Assembly (NCBI GenBank): GCA_024695225.1
Contig: JAILIO010000280.1
Coordinates: 1 to 5,067 of the forward strand
Source: Lachnospiraceae bacterium
GTDB taxonomy: Bacteria > Bacillota > Clostridia > Lachnospirales > Lachnospiraceae
Direction of reading: 5' to 3'
DNA: 5,067 bases
The translations under genes and the position numbers were made by a program. This document shows, one piece after another, positions 1-5,067 of the stretch (the stretch's first letter is position 1; every line of letters starts with the position of its first letter). Below the pieces are notes generated by a model. That model saw only the letters and a list, made by a program, of their open reading frames with translations. It was not told the DNA's origin and ran no database searches.

Positions 1-844
1 GGTCGTTTTGCACGCCCGTTACCGCAAGTGCAACAGCAGAAACCGCTAACAAGATGTAGAGCGTGTTGATCAGAAAATCCCGAAGGACCGTTCCCATATA
101 CTGTATAAATACAGGCGCTCCGTTTCTTGCAAGATCCATTAAAAGGGACAGGGGAACCTTGTGAACAGAAAACCTGAGGAAGCCTCTATGTGTAAAAACA
201 TGAAGCGACGGTATCAAAAACTGGATCATAAATGAAACAGAAGTGGCGACGCCCATACCAAATACGCCGCCGTGAAAAACAAATACGTTCAGCAGATCGC
301 CTGTTACGTCAACGACACACAGTGTTATGGCAGACAATATAAAACGTTTTTTCGCTCCGTCCATCACACACATCGGCCCCAACAGCTGCGTCAGCATTGC
401 AGCGGGAACACCGATCATATATCCGTGAAGATATTGTTTTAAATGCAGATATATGTCAGGAGTTTTATCAGGCGTTTTACCATACAGTGAGATCAAAAGA
501 TCAGACTGAAATCCGTAAATTAGGAGTATCAAAATTGAAGAACAAAATACAAAGATCACAGACATGGAAAAGACATGGTTTGCGGTATCCTTTTTACCTT
601 TGCCTATCATCGTTGAACATAACACCTGACAGCCCGTGGAGAAAAATATGACGATCATAGACATGATCCCCGAAAAAGGTCCGAATAAGGAAACTGATGA
701 ATAGGCAACATCACCCAGATAGCGGCTTGTGATGATCCCGTCAATGATAGTTGCGACAACACTGATCAACTGAGTGAAGATCATAGTGATGGCGGCAGAA
801 AAGAACATTTTCGAGATCATGTCTTTCTTAAACAGAACCTTCAT
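1..844 (-). CDS. MATE-family multidrug/cation efflux transporter, N-terminal part (cut by window edge)
   Basis: This is an integral inner-membrane antiporter of the MATE family; members expel drugs or metabolites using a Na+ or H+ gradient, and the substrate here cannot be told. The frame is open from ATG at 844-842 to the left edge, 281 codons with no stop; the usual family length is about 450, so roughly the last third is missing. Visible signs are many hydrophobic segments, the DGIITSRYLG segment (residues 35-44) matching the family's DGI/VDxIFVGxxLG region, GKGKKDTAN (81-89) after the second membrane span, MDGAKKRF (161-168), and DLLNVFVFHGGVFGMGVATS (183-202), a typical end-of-lobe-one pattern. 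The second lobe begins near NGAPVFIQYMG (241-251). The ribosome binding site is weak (AAGGCGGG well upstream), but no better start exists in frame. It is transcribed away from the trp genes, and nothing links it to tryptophan. Family call is strong; function is inferred. Confidence 0.88.
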   Translation of the reverse strand, partial: MKVLFKKDMISKMFFSAAITMIFTQLISVVATIIDGIITSRYLGDVAYSSVSLFGPFSGIMSMIVIFFSTGCQVLCSTMIGKGKKDTANHVFSMSVIFVFCSSILILLIYGFQSDLLISLYGKTPDKTPDIYLHLKQYLHGYMIGVPAAMLTQLLGPMCVMDGAKKRFILSAITLCVVDVTGDLLNVFVFHGGVFGMGVATSVSFMIQFLIPSLHVFTHRGFLRFSVHKVPLSLLMDLARNGAPVFIQYMGTVLRDFLINTLYILLAVSAVALAVTGVQND

Positions 845-893
845 TTGACCAAAACACCCGCCTTTTCATCTGAAAGAGAGAAGCTTCTGATGT

Positions 894-899
894 ATTATA
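894..899 (-). promoter_or_regulatory. possible -10 box for the MATE gene
   Basis: Read on the minus strand, this is a perfect TATAAT about 50 bases upstream of the transporter start codon. No good -35 hexamer lies 16-18 bases further upstream (the best are poor matches such as AAGCCT), and there is no TG extension. The position is right for a promoter, but the support is a single hexamer in AT-rich DNA. Confidence 0.3.
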
Positions 900-955
900 C
901 GGTGAGTTATGACAAAGGCTTTTCGTAAATGGACAGTTTCCTTCAGATAATACGA

Positions 956-1051
956 AGTGACCTTACATTTGCAGCAACGCAGTTCTGCCTCTGTGTCGCG
1001 ATGCAAAAAGATCAAGGGTAACAGGGATCGTCACATACAAAGTAGGTCACT
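956..1051. repeat. imperfect inverted repeat, 14 pairs with two one-base bulges
   Basis: The left arm at 956-971 (AGTGACCTTACATTTG) pairs with the right arm at 1038-1051 (CAAAGTAGGTCACT). Eight outer pairs are perfect, followed by AC and TTTG, with unpaired T and A in the left arm. The arms enclose 66 bases with no open frame of note. It could be a folded RNA, a protein-binding pair of sites, the ends of a small non-coding mobile element, or chance. No target-site duplication is evident outside the arms. Confidence 0.35.
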
Positions 1052-1266
1052 ACCAAGAGAATACTAAATATCGGGATGGATGTCTATAGCAAAACAGTGT
1101 TTGGCTATTTACCAACTTATGGTTGATGATTTTAAAATTCCGAAGTATCACATTTGGGTCTTTTATGGCATTAGTCGAATGCCTCTACCGGACAGATGCA
1201 AAGATCGTAAAAAAGCGCTAACAAAGTCAAACATGAGATTGGGACACAGTGTACCCCAAAAAAGTA

Positions 1267-1304
1267 TTGACAAGTAATAAAAAATGTATTAACTTGCATA
1301 TAAT
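1267..1304 (+). promoter_or_regulatory. trp operon promoter region
   Basis: TATAAT at 1299-1304 places the expected transcription start near 1311-1312, just ahead of the first paired base of the T-box leader (about 1315), which is strong positional support. A perfect TTGACA lies at 1267-1272, but the gap to TATAAT is 26 bases, too long for a standard sigma-A promoter; the hexamers 16-18 bases upstream of TATAAT are poor (for example AATAAA). TTGACA could instead work with a weak -10 such as TAACTT (17-base gap), starting a few bases earlier. The -10 call is fairly safe; the -35 partner is not settled. Confidence 0.6.
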
Positions 1305-1397
1305 TAAATAAAACCTGTGAGGAAGAGAAGTAGCCTGAGAAACTTGCTAAGAGAGAGCCTGCGGCGGTGGGATGCAGACAGTAAAGGCTCATGTGAA

Positions 1398-1400
1398 TGG
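1398..1400 (+). promoter_or_regulatory. T-box specifier codon UGG (Trp)
   Basis: The specifier loop reads GAA-UGG-AC on the 3' side of stem I, the standard setting in which three bases pair with the tRNA anticodon. UGG selects tRNA-Trp. Neighbouring frames (AUG, GGA) fit neither the downstream genes nor the UGGC bulge, since UGGC demands a G discriminator base, which bacterial tRNA-Trp normally has. Specifier, discriminator and regulated genes therefore agree. Confidence 0.93.
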
Positions 1401-1512
1401 ACTTCTGAGGGCACAGCGGAAAGGTTGTCCGAGTATGTTGTGACGTAAGGCATACGTTAGTTGCCGGGGATATGTTGGTATCTCGCTAAGCGCATAGAGC
1501 GATCTATGAATC

Positions 1513-1552
1513 GGGGTGGCACCGCGGATCATTTATTTGTGAATTCGTCCCC
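1513..1552 (+). promoter_or_regulatory. T-box antiterminator
   Basis: GGGG 1513-1516 pairs with CCCC 1549-1552, and GCG 1524-1526 pairs with CGU 1546-1548. The seven-base bulge UGGCACC (1517-1523) exposes UGGC to the free GCCA end of uncharged tRNA-Trp. The conserved segment 1513-1527 matches the family consensus. Because 1548-1552 also forms the 5' foot of the terminator, the two structures exclude each other, which is the switch. Confidence 0.93.
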
Positions 1553-1587
1553 GGCAGTATCATTTTGGTACTGCCGGGGATTTTTTT
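1548..1587 (+). terminator. intrinsic terminator of the T-box leader
   Basis: A perfect 12-pair stem (1548-1559 with 1569-1580; CCCCGGCAGTA core) with a nine-base loop is followed by seven T residues (1581-1587). It is the default off-state when tRNA-Trp is charged and cannot stabilise the antiterminator. Confidence 0.95.
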
Positions 1588-1688
1588 GTGAAGGCAGCAA
1601 ACCTGGGCGGAAAAGATCCTCTCTGCAGGAACGGCAGATATCCGGCAGTCAGAACAGAGTTTTATGTTGGGATAGGAGGTATGCAGCC
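1588..1688 (+). promoter_or_regulatory. 5' spacer and trpE ribosome binding site
   Basis: About 100 untranslated bases lie between the leader terminator and trpE. The only clear element is AGGAGG at 1674-1679, nine bases before the ATG at 1689, which fixes the trpE start. No Trp-rich leader peptide and no series of GAG/TAG repeats for a TRAP protein is seen, so the T-box looks like the only leader-level control. Confidence 0.85.
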
Positions 1689-3143
1689 ATGAATCTGGAT
1701 GATCTGAAGAAACTGAAATCCGAAGGCAGGTACGACATCGCTCCTGTGAGTATGGAGATGTTTTCTGACATGAGGACACCCCTGCAGGTGCTGAGGATAC
1801 TTAAGAAGGTGTCCGGACACTGCTATATGCTGGAGTCCGCCGGGGATAATGACAACTGGGGCAGATATACTTTTCTCGGTTACGATCCGAAACTGGAGAT
1901 CACCTGCAGGGACGGACAGATGAAGATAGGGGATGTCCATTTCGAGACAGATGAGCCGGACAGGCATATAAGAGAGATCCTCTCCAGGTACAGGAGCCCC
2001 AGGATCCCCGAACTTCCCCCTTTCACCGGGGGCCTTGTGGGATATTTCGCATACGACTACATCAAATATGTGGAGAAGTCCCTCAAACTCGTGGAAGCGG
2101 ATGACGAGGGTTTCAACGATGTGGATCTCATGCTCTTTGACAAGGTGATCGCATTCGACCACCTGAAGCAGAAGATCATACTGATCGTAAATGTGAAGCT
2201 GGACAGCATCGACACTGAATTCTCCAGGGCGCAGATGGAACTTGGAAACCTGAAACGCCTGATAATGGAGGGGGAAATGTCAGACGATGTTTCGGGGCAT
2301 GCTACCGGGGAATTCGAAGGGGCATTCACCAGGGAAGAGTTCTGCAGCGTGGTGGAAAAGGCGAAGAGGAGGATCGTGGAGGGTGATATCTTCCAGATAG
2401 TCCTGTCAAACAGGCTCTCCGCTCCCTTTGAGGGATCGCTCCTAAACACCTACAGGATGCTCAGGACCATAAACCCTTCCCCTTACATGTTCTACTTCAG
2501 CAGCAGGAATCTGGAACTTGCGGGGGCCTCGCCGGAAACCCTTGTGAAGCTGAAGGACGGAGTACTCCACACATTCCCTCTGGCGGGCACCAGGAAGAGG
2601 GGCAGGGATGATTACGAGGATAAACTTTTGATGGAGGAACTCTTAAACGATCCCAAGGAACTGGCTGAACACAATATGCTGGTGGACCTGGGCAGAAATG
2701 ACCTGGGAAGGATATCCAGGTTTGGCACTGTGGAAGTCGAAAAACTGAGGAGTGTTGAAATGTTCTCCCATGTCATGCACATAGGCTCTACCGTAAGGGG
2801 ACTGATAAGAGATGACTGTGACGCCCTTTCCGCCATAAATGCGGTGCTCCCCGCGGGGACCCTTTCCGGAGCTCCGAAAATAAAGGCCTGCGAGCTCATA
2901 AATGAATTCGAGAACAACAAGAGGGGAATATACGGAGGAGCCATAGGTTACATCGACTTCACCGGGAACCTGGACACCTGCATAGGGATCAGGCTTGCCT
3001 ACAGAAGAAAGGACAGGGTCTATGTGAGAAGCGGCGCAGGCATAGTCGCTGATTCCGTGCCTGAGTCGGAATACGAAGAGTGCATCAACAAGGCTTCGGC
3101 GGTTGTGAGAGCCATTCAGATGGCAGAGGAGGTGGAGGGATGA
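1689..3143 (+). CDS. trpE: anthranilate synthase component I (TrpE)
   Basis: TrpE converts chorismate to anthranilate, using ammonia delivered by TrpG; this is the committed step of tryptophan synthesis in the cytoplasm. The product is 484 residues, normal for the family. The N-terminal domain carries the tryptophan feedback site: LES at 48-50 followed by NWGRYTFLG, together with NPSPYMFYF at 262-270. The chorismate-binding domain starts near residue 215 and shows GDIFQIVLSNR (from 232), AGTRKRG (around 300), SHVMHIGSTVRG with His361, GTLSGAPK (390-397), a YGGAIGY segment, and the acidic ESEYEE segment at 459-464 expected to bind Mg2+. ATG 1689 is chosen because AGGAGG lies nine bases upstream; the frame is open back to 1461, but that part is leader RNA. 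The NPSPYMFYF and LES motifs favour TrpE over PabB. The stop overlaps the trpG start (ATGA), suggesting coupled translation. Confidence 0.97.
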   Translation: MNLDDLKKLKSEGRYDIAPVSMEMFSDMRTPLQVLRILKKVSGHCYMLESAGDNDNWGRYTFLGYDPKLEITCRDGQMKIGDVHFETDEPDRHIREILSRYRSPRIPELPPFTGGLVGYFAYDYIKYVEKSLKLVEADDEGFNDVDLMLFDKVIAFDHLKQKIILIVNVKLDSIDTEFSRAQMELGNLKRLIMEGEMSDDVSGHATGEFEGAFTREEFCSVVEKAKRRIVEGDIFQIVLSNRLSAPFEGSLLNTYRMLRTINPSPYMFYFSSRNLELAGASPETLVKLKDGVLHTFPLAGTRKRGRDDYEDKLLMEELLNDPKELAEHNMLVDLGRNDLGRISRFGTVEVEKLRSVEMFSHVMHIGSTVRGLIRDDCDALSAINAVLPAGTLSGAPKIKACELINEFENNKRGIYGGAIGYIDFTGNLDTCIGIRLAYRRKDRVYVRSGAGIVADSVPESEYEECINKASAVVRAIQMAEEVEG

Positions 3144-3712
3144 TCCTTTTGATAGACAATTACGACAGTTTTTCTTACAACCTCTACCAGCTGGTGGGGC
3201 AGTTTGACGCGGAGATCAGGGTTGTCAGAAACGATGAGATCACTGTAGATGAGATCAGAGAAATGAAGCCTTCCCACATGATACTGAGCCCGGGACCCGG
3301 ACGTCCCGAAAAAGCCGGGATATGTGTGGATGCAGTGAAGACATTCTCGGGGAAGATCCCGATCCTGGGGGTATGCCTGGGGCATCAGGCCATATGTGCA
3401 GCCTACGGGGCGAAGGTGTCGTACGCAAAGACCCTTATGCACGGGAAAAGTTCCGAGATAAGGGTGGTGTCCCATTCAAAGATGTTTGACGGGGTGGGCG
3501 ACCACATGACTGCAGCCAGGTACCATTCCCTGTCGGCGGTGAAAAACACATTGCCGGAATGCTTAAGGGTCACCGCTATGTCTGACGATGACGAGGTCAT
3601 GGCGGTGGAACACACCGAATTTCCGGTATACGGCCTGCAGTTTCATCCGGAATCCATATTGACCCCGGATGGACCAACCATCATAAGGAATTTCCTGAAT
3701 ATCAGGTACTGA
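3140..3712 (+). CDS. trpG: anthranilate synthase component II, glutamine amidotransferase (TrpG)
   Basis: TrpG hydrolyses glutamine and channels ammonia to TrpE. It is a 190-residue class I amidotransferase, the usual length for a stand-alone subunit not fused to TrpD or TrpE. It begins with the typical MILLIDNYDSFSYNL, has the oxyanion segment SPGPGRP (50-56), the nucleophile Cys79 in GVCLGHQ, HGKSS at 101-105, RYHSL at 127-131, and the catalytic His169 and Glu171 in FHPES. The ATG at 3140 overlaps the trpE stop by four bases and has GGAGGT at 3128-3133 inside the end of trpE. An in-frame ATG at 3080 would add 20 residues overlapping trpE and is rejected. In many Bacillota this subunit also serves PabB in folate synthesis; no second copy is visible here, so that dual role is only a possibility. 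Confidence 0.97.
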   Translation: MILLIDNYDSFSYNLYQLVGQFDAEIRVVRNDEITVDEIREMKPSHMILSPGPGRPEKAGICVDAVKTFSGKIPILGVCLGHQAICAAYGAKVSYAKTLMHGKSSEIRVVSHSKMFDGVGDHMTAARYHSLSAVKNTLPECLRVTAMSDDDEVMAVEHTEFPVYGLQFHPESILTPDGPTIIRNFLNIRY

Positions 3713-3786
3713 AAACATATTGGAGCACACAATTATTTTTACATAAATATAAATGATGACGAACAGCATTTAAAAGGAGGATGAAA
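3713..3786 (+). other. AT-rich trpG-trpD gap with trpD ribosome binding site
   Basis: The gap is clearly more AT-rich than the genes on both sides. GGAGG at 3776-3780 is the trpD ribosome binding site. TATAAA at 3748-3753 could be a -10 box, but no -35 sits at a proper distance (TTGGAG at 3720-3725 is 22 bases away), so an internal promoter is only weakly suggested. No terminator hairpin is visible, so transcription should run through. Confidence 0.5.
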
Positions 3787-4806
3787 ATGATCAAGGAAGC
3801 CATAGTAAAGATTGTAAACAAAGAGGATCTGTCTTATGATGAAGCCTACACCGTCATGAACGAGATCATGAACGGCGAGACTTCACAGACACAGAATGCG
3901 GCATTTCTGGCAGCTCTTTCCACCAAGTCCGCAAAGGCTGAGACCAGGGACGAGATCGCAGGCTGCGCCGCAGCCATGAGAGAGCACGCCATAAAGGTGG
4001 AATACCCCGGAGAGTGCCTGGAGATCGTGGGTACCGGCGGGGACAACTCCCACAGTTTCAACATCTCCACCACCTCTGCCATCATAATAGCTTCTGCTGG
4101 CATAAAGGTGGCAAAGCACGGAAACAGGGCTGCTTCCTCAAAGTCCGGCGCTGCTGACTGTCTGGAAGCTCTGGGGATAAATATCGACATGTCTCCCGAA
4201 AAATGTGTTTCCATGCTGGACAAGACGGGATTTTGTTTCTTCTTTGCCCAGAAATACCACACATCCATGAAATATGTGGGAGCCATCAGAAAAGAACTGG
4301 GATTCAGGACTGTGTTCAATATCCTGGGACCCCTCACAAACCCTGTGAGCCCTGCCATGCAGGTCCTGGGTGTGTATGACGAATACCTGCTGGATCCCCT
4401 TGCAAGGGTTCTCACAGACCTGGGAGTAAAGAGAGGTCTTGTGGTGTTTGGAAGGGAGAAACTGGACGAGATCTCAGCCTGCGGACCCACGGCCATATGT
4501 GAAGTCATGAACGGGGAATACAAGGATTATGTCATAACCCCGGAGGATTTCGGCTTCACCTCAGGGAAGCCCGGAGACCTTCTGGGCGGGACTCCGGAGG
4601 AGAACGCAAAGATCACGAGAGATATCCTTTCCGGAAAGGAGACTGGCCCCAAATACACGGCTGTTCTGATGAATGCGGGAGCCGCCATTTATGCGGGAGG
4701 AAAGGCAGCATCCATAGGGGATGGCATAAAGGAAGCGGAGAGACTCATAAAGAGCGGTGAAGCCTTAAAGAAACTGGAGCAGATCGTTTCTGAGTCCAAC
4801 GCATGA
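3787..4806 (+). CDS. trpD: anthranilate phosphoribosyltransferase (TrpD)
   Basis: TrpD joins anthranilate to PRPP, giving phosphoribosyl-anthranilate and pyrophosphate. The product is 339 residues, standard for the monofunctional enzyme. An N-terminal helical domain (about 1-70) precedes the catalytic domain with the PRPP loop GTGGD (82-86), NIST (92-95), KHGNR (110-114), an arginine (Arg168) placed like the known anthranilate-binding arginine, RTVFNILGPLTNP (174-186), and the metal-binding pair Asp227-Glu228 in EKLDE. All key residues are present, so it should be active. Two starts are possible: ATG 3781 touches the GGAGG at 3776-3780 and is too close; ATG 3787 has a six-base gap and gives a typical N-terminus MIKEAIVKIV. 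The next gene follows after 31 bases and is trpB, not trpC. Confidence 0.96.
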   Translation: MIKEAIVKIVNKEDLSYDEAYTVMNEIMNGETSQTQNAAFLAALSTKSAKAETRDEIAGCAAAMREHAIKVEYPGECLEIVGTGGDNSHSFNISTTSAIIIASAGIKVAKHGNRAASSKSGAADCLEALGINIDMSPEKCVSMLDKTGFCFFFAQKYHTSMKYVGAIRKELGFRTVFNILGPLTNPVSPAMQVLGVYDEYLLDPLARVLTDLGVKRGLVVFGREKLDEISACGPTAICEVMNGEYKDYVITPEDFGFTSGKPGDLLGGTPEENAKITRDILSGKETGPKYTAVLMNAGAAIYAGGKAASIGDGIKEAERLIKSGEALKKLEQIVSESNA

Positions 4807-4837
4807 ACAGATGAGAGATGAACAGGAGGAAATGACA

Positions 4838-5067
4838 ATGAGCAGAGGGAGATTCGGAATACACGGGGGACAGTACATCCCTGAAACGCTTATGACCGTG
4901 TGCCTGGAACTCGAGGAAGCCTACAACAGATACAAAGACGATCCTGAATTCAACAGTGAACTCAACAGACTGCTGAATGAATACGCCGGCAGGCCCTCCA
5001 GACTTTACTTTGCACAGAAGATGACCGAGGATCTGAAGGGACCTAAGATATATCTCAAAAGAGAGGA
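4838..5067 (+). CDS. trpB: tryptophan synthase beta chain (TrpB), N-terminal part (cut by window edge)
   Basis: TrpB is the PLP enzyme that condenses indole with serine to make tryptophan, normally as a complex with TrpA. Only the first 76 residues of about 390-400 are in the window. The start RFGIHGGQYIPETLM matches the family FGxFGGxYVPExLM pattern, and YAGRPSRLYFAQKMTE (49-64) with KIYLKRE (70-76) matches the conserved YAGRPTPL...IYLKREDLNHTGAHK region; the PLP lysine lies just beyond the edge. Of three in-frame ATGs (4832, 4838 and one upstream of neither site), 4838 is best: AGGAGG at 4824-4829 leaves an eight-base gap, against two for 4832. The N-terminus is that of ordinary TrpB1. It is 31 bases after trpD with no terminator, so it belongs to the same operon; trpA is expected next. 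Confidence 0.95.
   Translation, partial: MSRGRFGIHGGQYIPETLMTVCLELEEAYNRYKDDPEFNSELNRLLNEYAGRPSRLYFAQKMTEDLKGPKIYLKRE

Larger units (their letters stand above)
845..1298. other. divergent intergenic spacer without a convincing gene
   Basis: This 454-base stretch separates the leftward transporter from the rightward trp leader. It has no open frame that I trust: the longest on the + strand (1080-1277, 65 codons) has no ribosome binding site and resembles no family I know. It contains an imperfect inverted repeat (956-971 with 1038-1051), a small hairpin GGCATT/AATGCC at 1167-1183 without a T-run on either side, and a perfect TTGACA hexamer at 1267-1272. The right end is AT-rich, as expected in front of a promoter. 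No tRNA, CRISPR array or insertion-sequence gene is visible. Confidence 0.6.
1312..1587 (+). ncRNA. T-box riboswitch leader, tRNA-Trp specific
   Basis: This leader RNA senses uncharged tRNA-Trp and controls read-through into trpE. Stem I closes with CUGUG 1315-1319 / CACAG 1412-1416 and AGAAGU 1326-1331 / ACUUCU 1401-1406, separated by a GA-rich asymmetric loop expected to form a kink-turn. AGUA on the 5' side and GAA before the specifier form the usual loop-E pattern. The upper stem is GAGCC 1355-1359 / GGCUC 1386-1390, with the characteristic AGAGAG and CGGUGGGA distal-loop motifs. Downstream hairpins are GUAUG 1433-1437 / CAUAC 1451-1455 (stem II region), 1467-1472 / 1479-1484, and CAUAGA 1493-1498 / UCUAUG 1503-1508 with a GCGA tetraloop (stem III position). 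The conserved T-box sequence, antiterminator and terminator follow. The outer limits are set by the predicted start site and the end of the U-run. Confidence 0.96.

Noticed and set aside
1167..1183. GGCATT/AATGCC hairpin in the spacer
   Set aside because: It is only six pairs and has no T-run on either strand, so it is not a terminator.
1080..1277. 65-codon open frame on the + strand in the spacer
   Set aside because: It has no ribosome binding site, no recognisable motif, and its end overlaps the TTGACA in the operon promoter region. A chance frame in AT-rich DNA is more likely.
1461..1688. 76-residue N-terminal extension of TrpE
   Set aside because: The frame stays open by chance through the T-box antiterminator and terminator. 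The family N-terminus and the AGGAGG site both support ATG 1689.
2016..2032. CCCCC/GGGGG hairpin inside trpE
   Set aside because: The bases encode the conserved PPFTGGLVGY segment of TrpE, and no T-run follows, so no regulatory role is needed.
3080..3139. Earlier trpG start giving 20 more residues
   Set aside because: It lies within the conserved C-terminus of trpE; ATG 3140 has a good GGAGGT and begins exactly at the family N-terminus.
3753..3773. Six-codon frame just before the trpD ribosome binding site
   Set aside because: It has no ribosome binding site and no Trp codons, so it is not a leader peptide.
3846..4523. Long minus-strand frame opposite trpD
   Set aside because: Its product has no family resemblance and it lies wholly opposite a conserved gene; it is a codon-bias shadow. 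The same holds for 1662-2162, 2057-2449 and 2612-2944 opposite trpE.
1..5067. A new defence, mobile or biosynthetic system
   Set aside because: All confident genes are standard trp enzymes or a MATE transporter; there are no transposases, toxins, nucleases, CRISPR repeats or unknown conserved genes in the window.

Overview
The window holds the first four genes of a tryptophan biosynthesis operon (trpE, trpG, trpD, start of trpB; + strand), preceded by a tryptophan-specific T-box leader RNA. A divergent MATE-family membrane transporter (- strand) runs off the left edge. T-box control of trp genes, strong AGGAGG-type ribosome binding sites and heavy use of AGG and ATA codons in the trp genes point to a low-to-mid-GC member of the Bacillota, probably an anaerobic Clostridia-type organism. 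Genus cannot be told from the sequence.

Layout: 1-844, N-terminal 281 residues of a MATE transporter, reading leftward, C-terminus outside the window. 845-1298, noncoding spacer between divergent genes, with an imperfect inverted repeat at 956-1051. 1299-1304, TATAAT box for the operon. About 1312-1587, T-box leader with a UGG specifier codon, a UGGC tRNA-end-binding bulge, an antiterminator and an intrinsic terminator. 1588-1688, short 5' spacer with a ribosome binding site. 1689-3143 trpE; 3140-3712 trpG (ATGA overlap); 3713-3786, AT-rich gap; 3787-4806 trpD; 4838 to the right edge, trpB (first 76 residues).

How it works: TrpE and TrpG form anthranilate synthase (chorismate plus glutamine to anthranilate), TrpD adds phosphoribosyl from PRPP, and TrpB makes tryptophan from indole and serine with TrpA. 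When uncharged tRNA-Trp accumulates it should bind the leader, stabilise the antiterminator and let transcription into trpE. TrpE also keeps the residues typical of tryptophan feedback inhibition. The two middle steps (TrpF and TrpC) are not encoded between trpD and trpB, where they often sit, so they must lie elsewhere or be absent.

I see no clearly new biological system. The best leads are a second possible pairing partner for the terminator inside the T-box leader, the missing trpC/trpF, and the inverted repeat in the divergent spacer.
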